NCBI RefSeq assembly: GCF_034113885.1
Contig: NZ_JAXEWM010000083.1
Span: forward strand, 1 to 10,800
Source: Intestinibacter sp034113885
GTDB taxonomy: Bacteria; Bacillota; Clostridia; Peptostreptococcales; Peptostreptococcaceae
Length of the DNA: 10,800 bases
Direction: 5' to 3'
The notes under the pieces are model-generated. The model was given only the letters and a program-made list of their open reading frames with translations, made no database searches and was not told the DNA's origin. The position numbers and the translations under genes are program-made. Below, piece by piece: positions 1 to 5,549 of this stretch; the stretch's first letter is position 1; every line of letters begins with the position of its first letter.

Positions 1-91
1 CGTATCCTTGTCCTATTCCTGAACCTATACCTGAGCAAACTGCGATTCCTGCTCCTATAGCAGATCCTAATACCATTAATGCTTGTTCCAT
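1..91 (-). CDS. atpE: ATP synthase F0 subunit c, 5' part only (runs off the left edge)
   Basis: The first 30 codons of the proteolipid that forms the rotor ring of the F-type ATP synthase in the cell membrane. The ATG at 91 is preceded by a near-perfect Shine-Dalgarno AAGGAGG (100-106). The visible peptide is a glycine-rich first transmembrane helix: GSAIGAGIAV at residues 9-18, then GIGSGIGQGY at 21-30. This matches helix 1 of c-subunits, which packs through small residues. Gln28 falls where Na+-type c-subunits such as that of Ilyobacter tartaricus have Gln32; the usual Pro four residues earlier is Ser24 here. The ion-carrying Glu of helix 2 lies outside the window, so ion specificity cannot be settled. 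It follows atpB after 78 bases with no terminator between them, as expected inside the atp operon. Identity is secure from sequence style and from position after atpB. Confidence 0.93.
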   Translation of the reverse strand, partial: MEQALMVLGSAIGAGIAVCSGIGSGIGQGY

Positions 92-169
92 AATAAATTC
101 CTCCTTAAAAGATATAAATTTTTAATTTTCCTTTTTTGATAAATTGATAATTTTTAAATTTTTAGCTTA

Positions 170-874
170 CTACTCTGTTGCATTTGATACAAATACCATT
201 GTTAACATTACAAATATAAAGGCTTGCAAGCAACCTGCAAACAAGTCAAAGTATAGATGTAAAGGCACTGGTATTACTAATTGTAAGAATGGGATTGAAA
301 CTCCAGGTATTAGAGTTGATATATACGCTAATAACTGATAAAGAAGTCCCATAATTACAGTACCACCTAGTATATTCCCAAATGGACGGAATGTAAGTGA
401 TATTGGAGTTGCAAATTCACTAACTATATTTAAAGGTAATAATAGTGGAACTGGTTCCAATAAACCTTTCCAATAAGCAAGTCCTTTTGCTTTCATACCC
501 TCGAAATAAATTAAGAATACAGTAAGCAATGCCCATCCAAGTGTAGTATCAACATCAGTTGTTGGAGATTTAAATCCAAGTAAACCAATTAAGTTTGAAC
601 ATACAAAGAATAAAAATAATGCGCCTATGTAATAGAACATATTTGGCATCTTTTTAAATATATCTTTGCCCATGTTACTTTCAACTAGATTCTTAAGAGT
701 TGTAACTCCATATTCTAACATAATTTGAACCTTACTAGTTGGAATTACTTTTAAGTTTCTAGTTAGTAAAAATGATACTATAATCAAGAAAGCCATTATT
801 ATCCAGCTTGTAACTACAGTCTCACTTATACGGAAACCATTTGAAAACGTAATAATCCATTGTGCGTATCTCAC
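170..874 (-). CDS. atpB: ATP synthase F0 subunit a
   Basis: Membrane stator subunit that forms the two ion half-channels next to the c-ring. It has 234 residues, normal for the family, with several hydrophobic helices and the diagnostic segment SLTFRPFGNI (159-168). Arg163 there is the counterpart of the essential Arg210 of E. coli subunit a. Near the C-terminus LQAFIF (216-221) matches the last helix, with Gln217 at the place of E. coli Gln252. By alignment to E. coli, Glu219 is replaced by Thr172 and His245 by Asp210; Pro164 replaces the common Leu after the Arg. The start is GTG at 874, backed by GGAGGT at 881-886 with a 6-base spacer; no ATG competes nearby. The atpI stop lies 2 bases upstream, so the two genes are tightly coupled. 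Confident identification. Confidence 0.97.
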   Translation of the reverse strand: MRYAQWIITFSNGFRISETVVTSWIIMAFLIIVSFLLTRNLKVIPTSKVQIMLEYGVTTLKNLVESNMGKDIFKKMPNMFYYIGALFLFFVCSNLIGLLGFKSPTTDVDTTLGWALLTVFLIYFEGMKAKGLAYWKGLLEPVPLLLPLNIVSEFATPISLTFRPFGNILGGTVIMGLLYQLLAYISTLIPGVSIPFLQLVIPVPLHLYFDLFAGCLQAFIFVMLTMVFVSNATE

Positions 875-876
875 AA

Positions 877-1266
877 CTATACCTCCTTTCTTTTAAATTT
901 TGATGCTATTAATGTTTTTATAAATATAACAACTTGAGTACTTATTAATCCTATTGCTGTTCCTATTATATGTAAATTAGGGTTTTTAACAGATACAATA
1001 AGTGCTGCAGCAGTTATTGTAAGCCTTATCATATACCTAACCCCAGTATATGCCTGAGCCTTTCCTGGTGGTAGATTTACTGCCTTTTCTAATGTCAATG
1101 CTAATAGTCTAAAGTTAAGGACTGCTATGACACTACCAAATATAATCCCAACAAGCATAGGCATACTAAATTTTGATATAAGCATCAATACTATAACTGC
1201 TACTATATCAAATATAGGAACGCCTAGCGTAACTGCCTTAACTTCTTTTGATACTTTGACATCCAT
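877..1266 (-). CDS. atpI: AtpI-like ATP synthase accessory membrane protein
   Basis: A 129-residue protein with four predicted membrane helices (about 13-31, 36-56, 77-93 and 98-118) and a lysine/arginine-rich C-terminal tail. Small four-helix proteins immediately upstream of atpB belong to the AtpI (UncI) family, which assists assembly or stability of the c-ring; in alkaliphilic Bacillus a divalent-cation role has also been proposed. There is no catalytic motif to check, so the call rests on size, topology and position. The ATG at 1266 is preceded by a G-rich SD-like AAAGGGAAGTGA inside the end of atpZ; the gap to the atpZ stop is 4 bases. Its own stop is 2 bases from the atpB GTG, so translation is probably coupled across atpZ-atpI-atpB. 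Confidence 0.85.
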   Translation of the reverse strand: MDVKVSKEVKAVTLGVPIFDIVAVIVLMLISKFSMPMLVGIIFGSVIAVLNFRLLALTLEKAVNLPPGKAQAYTGVRYMIRLTITAAALIVSVKNPNLHIIGTAIGLISTQVVIFIKTLIASKFKRKEV

Positions 1267-1270
1267 CTAA

Positions 1271-1498
1271 TCACTTCCCTTTCGTGTATTTACGAAGAAC
1301 TTTATATACAGAGTTAAATGCACTTGCTACTCCTAACACCAAGAATATAACCATGAATATAGGGTCTGTATTTAATTTGGAATCTATAAATCTTCCTATA
1401 AAAAAGCATCCAAATATACAAACTAATACGATTATGCCTAATTGGGTTATTAGAGATCCCATTTCTGCTACTATGCTAAATACACTTCTGTTTTTCAT
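1271..1498 (-). CDS. atpZ: AtpZ-like F0F1 ATPase gene 1 protein
   Basis: First gene of the atp cluster. The product is 75 residues with two membrane helices (about 14-36 and 46-66) joined by a short loop carrying GRFIDSKLNTDP (35-46), the Gly-x-x-x-Asp pattern usual in small ATP synthase accessory proteins of the AtpZ / ATPase gene 1 family. Its role is not firmly established; it is thought to act with AtpI in assembly of the membrane sector or in cation handling. An upstream ATG at 1531 keeps the frame open, but ATG 1498 is preferred: AGGTG lies at 1509-1513, 10 bases before it, whereas translation from 1531 would run through that site, adds a charged 11-residue leader and has no SD of its own. 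No terminator separates it from atpI. Confidence 0.85.
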   Translation of the reverse strand: MKNRSVFSIVAEMGSLITQLGIIVLVCIFGCFFIGRFIDSKLNTDPIFMVIFLVLGVASAFNSVYKVLRKYTKGK

Positions 1499-1527
1499 GA
1501 TATAAACACACCTTTTTAATTTAATTT

Positions 1528-1547
1528 GCAAAACATATATATTTTGC
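1528..1547. repeat. 20-bp near-perfect AT-rich palindrome upstream of atpZ
   Basis: GCAAAA and TTTTGC arms flank a central ATATAT core. Nine of ten base pairs match; the exception is position 1534 against 1541. It lies 29 bases upstream of the atpZ ATG, just before the SD region. It could be an operator or a weak leader hairpin. No U-run follows, so it is not a terminator. Confidence 0.4.
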
Positions 1548-1649
1548 CTTTATTTAAATATATTACCATATTTTTAAAACAAATATATAAATTTAATTAA
1601 AATTATTTATTTATTTTATTGCAAATATGTTATTTTTTGTATATTCATT

Positions 1650-1666
1650 ATATACTTATAGTATAT
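1650..1666. repeat. Perfect 7-bp inverted repeat overlapping the putative atp promoter
   Basis: ATATACT - TAT - AGTATAT. It covers the candidate -10 element of the atp promoter. The bases are seen directly; an operator role is inference, and in DNA this AT-rich such repeats also arise by chance. Confidence 0.4.
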
Positions 1667-1684
1667 CACTATTTTTATTTTCAA
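1655..1684 (-). promoter_or_regulatory. Candidate sigma-A promoter for the atp operon
   Basis: On the minus strand TTGAAA (1684-1679), an 18-base spacer and TATAAG (1660-1655). A second -10-like TATAAT lies at 1652-1647 but has no -35 at a usual distance. Start would fall near 1648, giving a leader of about 150 nt before atpZ. No terminator is visible after the dCMP deaminase gene, so read-through from upstream is also possible. Confidence 0.4.
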
Positions 1685-1687
1685 TTA

Positions 1688-2131
1688 TTATTTTTTAAAG
1701 TTAACAATTTCTATTCCTGCTTCTTCTAAAATTTCACTAGATAGCTCATCAGGATAGTCTCCTAAGTAAACGATTTTTTCTATACCAGCATTTATGCACA
1801 TTTTAGCGCACATAACGCATGGTCTTGTAGTTACATACAGTGTTGAACCATTTATATTAATTCCATTATGCGCTGCTTGAATTATCGCATTTTGTTCTGC
1901 ATGTAATGCCCTACAAAGCTCGTGTCTTTGTCCTGAAGGAATTTTCAGTTGTTCTCTCTTACATCCTATTTCTTCACAGTGTTTTAATTTTTTTGGTGAA
2001 CCATTATAACCTGTTGTTAAGATTTGTTTGTCCTTTACTATAACAGCACCTACTTGTCTTCTAATACAAGTGGAACGCTTCTTTACTATTTCTGCTATTT
2101 CCATAAAATATTCGTCCCATGATGGTCTCAT
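1688..2131 (-). CDS. comEB: Deoxycytidylate (dCMP) deaminase, ComEB family
   Basis: A 147-residue zinc enzyme of the cytidine/deoxycytidylate deaminase superfamily that converts dCMP to dUMP, feeding thymidylate synthesis in the cytoplasm. The catalytic signature is complete: HAEQN at 77-81 (His77 zinc ligand, Glu79 proton shuttle) and PCVMC at 104-108 (Cys105 and Cys108 zinc ligands). The N-terminal STCIRRQVGAV (20-30) and the Cys/His segment HCEEIGCKRE (51-60) followed by RHELCRALHAE are typical of dCMP deaminases with a second structural zinc site. The name comEB comes from the Bacillus homologue; no competence genes are nearby. SD AGAGGA (2138-2143) sits 6 bases before the ATG. It lies alone between upp and atp, after a hairpin that follows upp. 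Length is normal. Confidence 0.95.
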   Translation of the reverse strand: MRPSWDEYFMEIAEIVKKRSTCIRRQVGAVIVKDKQILTTGYNGSPKKLKHCEEIGCKREQLKIPSGQRHELCRALHAEQNAIIQAAHNGININGSTLYVTTRPCVMCAKMCINAGIEKIVYLGDYPDELSSEILEEAGIEIVNFKK

Positions 2132-2175
2132 AATTAATCCTCTTTTCCTAATAATAAATATTTCATTTATTACAT

Positions 2176-2181
2176 ATTATA
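2176..2181 (-). promoter_or_regulatory. Candidate -10 element for the dCMP deaminase gene
   Basis: A perfect TATAAT (2181-2176), 45 bases before the ATG and just downstream of the hairpin after upp. The hexamer at the expected -35 distance (AAAATA) is poor, so only the -10 supports this promoter. Confidence 0.3.
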
Positions 2182-2205
2182 GAATATTTGACTTTTAGTA
2201 TTTTA

Positions 2206-2233
2206 AAGGACCTATATAGTATTATAGATCCTT
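2206..2233 (-). terminator. Hairpin after upp, probable intrinsic terminator or 3'-end stabiliser
   Basis: In minus-strand RNA an 11-bp stem, AAGGAUCUAUA against UAUAGGUCCUU with one U-G pair, closes a 6-base loop, 12 bases after the upp stop. On the plus strand that pair would be an A-C mismatch, which favours a minus-strand RNA. The following sequence is only UAAAAU, so the U-run is weak and termination efficiency is uncertain. Confidence 0.5.
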
Positions 2234-2245
2234 ATTTTTATTAAA

Positions 2246-2875
2246 TTATTTAGTACCAAATATTCTATCTCCTGCATCACCTAATCCTGGAACTATATAT
2301 CCATGATCATTTAATTTTTCGTCTATCGCTGCTACAAATATATCTACATCATCGTGATATTTTTGTACTTCTCGTATGCCTTCTGGAGCCGCAACTAAAT
2401 TTACTAATTTTATATTTTTTGCTCCTTTAGCCTTTAATACATCTATAGCTGCTATAGCAGAGCCACCTGTTGCAAGCATAGGGTCTACAATTATCATTTC
2501 TCTTTCTTGAATATCTTGTGGTAACTTACAATAATATTCAACTGGCTTTAAAGTTTCTGGATCTCTATATAGACCAACATGACCTACTCTAGCTGTTGGA
2601 ACTAATGTTACAAATCCTTCAACCATCCCTAAACCTGCTCTTAGTATCGGTACTATTCCTAGTTTTTTACCAGATATGATTTTTGACTTTGTTGTAGTTA
2701 TAGGTGTTTCTATTTCTATTTCTTCTAGCGGTAAATTTCTTGTTACCTCATATCCCATTAACATTGATATTTCTTTTAATAATTCTCTAAAGTCCTTTGA
2801 ACCTGTTGTTGTCTGTCTCATAAGAGTTAACTTATGTTGTATTAATGGATGATCTGTAACTATAACTTTACTCAT
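2246..2875 (-). CDS. upp: Uracil phosphoribosyltransferase
   Basis: Pyrimidine salvage enzyme that makes UMP from uracil and PRPP in the cytoplasm. It has 209 residues, the usual bacterial length. The PRPP-binding loop MIIVDPMLATGGSA is at 127-140, and the C-terminal uracil-binding stretch YIVPGLGDAGDRIFGTK closes the protein (193-209). ILRAGLGM (77-84) and TARVGHVGLYRD (94-105) are also family blocks. The ATG has a strong SD, GGAGGT, 7-8 bases upstream. It starts 36 bases after the rpiB stop with no terminator between, so both are probably on one transcript, linking pentose phosphate production and PRPP use; the pairing also occurs near atp in other Firmicutes. Nothing unusual in the sequence. 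Confidence 0.98.
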   Translation of the reverse strand: MSKVIVTDHPLIQHKLTLMRQTTTGSKDFRELLKEISMLMGYEVTRNLPLEEIEIETPITTTKSKIISGKKLGIVPILRAGLGMVEGFVTLVPTARVGHVGLYRDPETLKPVEYYCKLPQDIQEREMIIVDPMLATGGSAIAAIDVLKAKGAKNIKLVNLVAAPEGIREVQKYHDDVDIFVAAIDEKLNDHGYIVPGLGDAGDRIFGTK

Positions 2876-2911
2876 TATTTACCTCCTATACCAATTCTCT
2901 TATTTTGGTTT

Positions 2912-3364
2912 TTATTTGTTATATTTCTTTTCTATATCTGCAATTAAGTTTACTCTTCTTAAATGTCTATCTCCTTCAAATTCTGTATTAATCCAAGCAT
3001 CAACTAATTCTAAAGCAAGTCCTTTTCCTAATACTCTTTCTCCTAGAGATAACATATTAGCATTATTATGAGCCTTTGACATTTTAGCTGAGAATACATC
3101 AGATACTACTGCACATCTTATTCCAGGCACTTTATTTGCAGCTAATGATATTCCTATTCCTGTACCACAGCATACTATACCGTAATCAACTTCTTTTGCG
3201 ATTACAGCTTCTGCTACTTTTTGTCCATAGATAGGATAATCTACTGATTCATCAGCACTATTTGTCCCATAATCAACACATTCTATTCCTTTACTTTCTA
3301 AATGCTTTATTATTTCTAATTTTAAATTGTAACCACCGTGGTCACATCCTAAACCTATTTTCAT
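2912..3364 (-). CDS. rpiB: Ribose-5-phosphate isomerase B
   Basis: Interconverts ribose 5-phosphate and ribulose 5-phosphate in the pentose phosphate pathway (RpiB/LacA/LacB family). The 150-residue product has GCDHGG (6-11) at the N-terminus, and CGTGIGISLAANK (66-78) with Cys66 matching the catalytic Cys66 of E. coli RpiB. His99 in KAHNNANML (97-105) matches E. coli His99, and the Arg-rich segment RHLRRV (133-138) supplies phosphate contacts. An extra Cys65 precedes the catalytic one. LacA/LacB and related sugar isomerases share the fold, but the neighbouring upp and the absence of lac genes favour RpiB. SD AGGAGA lies about 8 bases before the ATG. First gene of the rpiB-upp pair. Confidence 0.95.
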   Translation of the reverse strand: MKIGLGCDHGGYNLKLEIIKHLESKGIECVDYGTNSADESVDYPIYGQKVAEAVIAKEVDYGIVCCGTGIGISLAANKVPGIRCAVVSDVFSAKMSKAHNNANMLSLGERVLGKGLALELVDAWINTEFEGDRHLRRVNLIADIEKKYNK

Positions 3365-3675
3365 TTCAATTTCTCCTATATAAATTTTTTTATTTAAATT
3401 GATTGATTTTTTTTTAACTATCTAGATATAATTATACAATTATTTTTCGTAAACTACCACATTTTTTTGATTATAATTTATTTTCTAATCATTATTTATG
3501 CTCAAAAATGCCATAAAACACACAAATTTCAATATTTTTCTTAAATCACTAATTTTTATTACTCGTTGTTTTTTTAACTAAAATTTAATATTTCTTATTT
3601 TATTTAAGCAGGAAAACATTTCTAACTTAATAATAACTTATTTTTGTATAACATTTCAACAAAATTAATTTATTA
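3365..3675. other. 311-base AT-rich intergenic region between tsaC and rpiB
   Basis: No gene is supported here. Two TATAAT hexamers face rpiB (3436-3431 and 3475-3470) but neither has a convincing -35. No strong terminator is visible for tsaC and no T-box or other riboswitch signature is recognised. A 12-base T-rich motif ending in TTAACTA occurs twice (3409-3420 and 3569-3580). A 27-codon plus-strand ORF at 3498-3581 lacks a ribosome binding site. Confidence 0.6.
3431..3436 (-). promoter_or_regulatory. Candidate -10 element of the rpiB-upp promoter
   Basis: A perfect TATAAT preceded directly by TTG, 67 bases upstream of the rpiB ATG. The hexamer at 17-base spacing is TGGTAG, a poor -35. A second TATAAT at 3475-3470 is an alternative. 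Some promoter is expected in this gap. Confidence 0.3.
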
Positions 3676-4716
3676 TCAAGCATTTATGATTTTATATCCA
3701 GCAGATTTCAAAAGTCTGTTCATTATAGCGCATCCTATACCTTCATTTGTAAATCCTTCTGAATATATTATATCACACTTTTCTTTATCTGCTTGTATTA
3801 ATGCATCAAATAGATTTGAAGCAACATCTTCTAAAGTTTCTCCTAAACATATAGTTTTTCCTATATAGAATTTTTTGTTATTTTCTAAACAGACTATACC
3901 TGTTTTTAAATTTTTTCTGTCATTTTCTTCTGTTAGCTTATTTATTTTATCAATAACCTCAAATCGTTCGCCTAATACAATATAAACATCTGCATTTGGA
4001 GAATAATGTGTATATTTCATTCCTGGAGCCTTTGCTTTTATGTTATCTTCTTTCTTTTCTAGTGCTGAATCTAATTTTACAGTTCCAAGCTCTTTTTCTA
4101 ATTGTTCCTTTGTTATGCTGCCTGGTCTTAATATAGTTGGAATATCTCCTGTTAAATCTAACACAGTTGATTCTAATCCATATACACAATCATTTCCTAA
4201 AATTATTCCACTAACTCTATGATTCATTTGTTCATAAACATGTGAAGCTCTAGTTGGTGATGGTCTTCCAGATATATTAGCAGATGGAGCAGCTATAGGA
4301 ATATCTGCTTCTCTTATAAGTGCATTTGCTATTTTATTAGAAGGCATTCTAATTGCCACTGTATCAAGTCCTCCACTAGTTCTTTTTGGTATTATATCTT
4401 TTTTATTTAAAATTATAGTTATAGGTCCTGGCCAAAATTTATCCATAACTATTTCAGCTTTTTCAGGCACATTTGTAACTAAATTATATATTTGTTTTTT
4501 GTCGCTTATATGAACAATTAAAGGATTATCGCTAGGTCTTCCTTTAGCTTCATAAATTTTACTGACTGCATTTTCATCTAATGCATTGGCTCCCAAGCCG
4601 TAAACTGTTTCAGTTGGGAAGATAACAGTTTCACCTGATCTTAGTATTTCTGCTTGTTTTTTTATTTCCTCCATATCTATATTATCTACGTCAATTTTGC
4701 TAATCAATGTATCCAT
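3676..4716 (-). CDS. tsaC: L-threonylcarbamoyladenylate synthase, Sua5 type (TsaC/YwlC)
   Basis: Uses L-threonine, bicarbonate and ATP to make threonylcarbamoyl-AMP, the donor for the t6A37 modification of ANN-decoding tRNAs. The 346 residues give the long Sua5 form. The N-terminal YrdC domain (about 14-205) carries PTETVYGLG (34-42), KGRPSDNPL (58-66), SANISGRPSPT (145-155) and ESTVLDL (182-188). The conserved linker APGMKYTHYSP (230-240) leads into the C-terminal Rossmann-like Sua5 domain (about 243-346). SD AGGTGG is at 4726-4731, 9 bases before the ATG. It lies 21 bases after the ZIP gene, probably on the same transcript. The partner genes for t6A transfer (tsaB, tsaD, tsaE) are not in the window. 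Unlike Bacillus, no ywlE-type phosphatase gene follows it. Confidence 0.96.
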   Translation of the reverse strand: MDTLISKIDVDNIDMEEIKKQAEILRSGETVIFPTETVYGLGANALDENAVSKIYEAKGRPSDNPLIVHISDKKQIYNLVTNVPEKAEIVMDKFWPGPITIILNKKDIIPKRTSGGLDTVAIRMPSNKIANALIREADIPIAAPSANISGRPSPTRASHVYEQMNHRVSGIILGNDCVYGLESTVLDLTGDIPTILRPGSITKEQLEKELGTVKLDSALEKKEDNIKAKAPGMKYTHYSPNADVYIVLGERFEVIDKINKLTEENDRKNLKTGIVCLENNKKFYIGKTICLGETLEDVASNLFDALIQADKEKCDIIYSEGFTNEGIGCAIMNRLLKSAGYKIINA

Positions 4717-4737
4717 ATTTTATTCCACCTCTTTTAT

Positions 4738-5418
4738 TTAAACGCAATATACAATTATTGTTCCAACTAAAAAACCTATTATACAAAAAATATTTTTAGT
4801 TCTTGGTAAAATTTCCTCAAGTACAACATACAACATCGTTCCAGCTGCAATTGATAAAAATATTCCAATTAAGGAATTAAAGTTTCCTGCGAAATATACA
4901 CCTAGAAAGCTTCCTATCCCCATAGGAACTCCTGCTATAACTGTATATAATATAATTTTACTTGTTTTCATGTTCGTTCCTGCAAGACTGAGTGCTGTAG
5001 CTAGTCCTTCAGGAATGTTATGTATTCCTATGACCAATGCTAGTGTCCATCCTAATTGTGTAGCCGATACAAAGGACGATCCTATAGCCAATCCCTCTGG
5101 CAAATTATGTAGCATAATACTTAGAAAAATTAAATATCCCGACTTTTGATCCTGTGACATATCTAAATTTTCTTTTATGAGCATAGTTGTTATTACTCCC
5201 AAAAAAGTAGCAATTACAGTTATCCAAATCCCCTTTAAATCTATTGCTTCTTTCATTAAATCAAATACTACAACCGCCAGCATTATACCTCCAGCTAAGC
5301 CCATAAAAAAATCTATACATCTATCAATTTTCTTTTTAAAAATTCCAGATAAAACACCTCCTAAACCAGTCCCTAATACTCCTGCAAGCAATCCAATTAA
5401 TGTAATTTTCAAAACCAT
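4738..5418 (-). CDS. ZIP-family divalent metal transporter
   Basis: A 226-residue membrane protein with eight hydrophobic segments (about 5-25, 34-55, 63-81, 94-115, 122-146, 154-178, 182-205 and 209-226). It carries the two ZIP metal-site motifs: HNLPEGLAIG (104-113) in helix 4 and HNIPEGLA (133-140) in helix 5. His104, Asn105, Glu108, His133 and Glu137 are the expected ligands. The family imports Zn2+ and sometimes Fe2+ or Mn2+ into the cytoplasm. The loop between helices 3 and 4 (about 80-95) lacks the His cluster seen in many ZIPs. ATG 5418 is chosen: GGAGAG (5428-5433) is 9 bases upstream, whereas the longer TTG start at 5436 has no SD. It follows the prfA terminator and precedes tsaC by 21 bases, so it probably starts a two-gene unit. 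Substrate cannot be read from sequence. Confidence 0.93.
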   Translation of the reverse strand: MVLKITLIGLLAGVLGTGLGGVLSGIFKKKIDRCIDFFMGLAGGIMLAVVVFDLMKEAIDLKGIWITVIATFLGVITTMLIKENLDMSQDQKSGYLIFLSIMLHNLPEGLAIGSSFVSATQLGWTLALVIGIHNIPEGLATALSLAGTNMKTSKIILYTVIAGVPMGIGSFLGVYFAGNFNSLIGIFLSIAAGTMLYVVLEEILPRTKNIFCIIGFLVGTIIVYCV

Positions 5419-5449
5419 ATTATTACACTCTCCCAATTTAATTTATTTC

Positions 5450-5455
5450 ATTATA
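5450..5455 (-). promoter_or_regulatory. Candidate -10 element for the ZIP-tsaC unit
   Basis: A perfect TATAAT in the short gap between the prfA terminator and the ZIP start, giving a leader of about 25 nt. The -35 region (TAATTT at 17 bases) is weak. A promoter is expected here because a strong terminator lies just upstream. Confidence 0.4.
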
Positions 5456-5507
5456 TGTAAATTTAACTGCTAAAATTAATAATTTAGGAGAGTTTAATGT
5501 ACCTGAT

Positions 5508-5541
5508 AAAAAAGCCAAATGATATATCAAAATCATTTGGC
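5508..5541 (-). terminator. Intrinsic terminator of the yqhQ-prmC-prfA operon
   Basis: A perfect 10-bp stem, GCCAAATGAT / ATCATTTGGC, with an 8-base loop, followed on the minus strand by six T (5513-5508). It begins 8 bases after the prfA stop. There is no T-run after the stem on the plus strand, so it acts for the minus-strand genes. Confidence 0.92.
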
Positions 5542-5549
5542 AGTTATCA

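Noticed and set aside
144..338. Plus-strand 64-codon frame at the 3' end of atpB
   Set aside because: Antisense to the conserved C-terminal region of subunit a, with no SD.
1499..1531. ATG 1531 as the atpZ start
   Set aside because: No SD, and the added residues encode the SD region of ATG 1498; the family starts near the later Met.
3498..3581. 27-codon plus-strand ORF in the tsaC-rpiB gap
   Set aside because: No Shine-Dalgarno or promoter, low-complexity AT-rich sequence, and no recognisable product.
5419..5436. TTG start of the ZIP gene at 5436
   Set aside because: No SD upstream; the sequence after it contains the GGAGAG used by ATG 5418.
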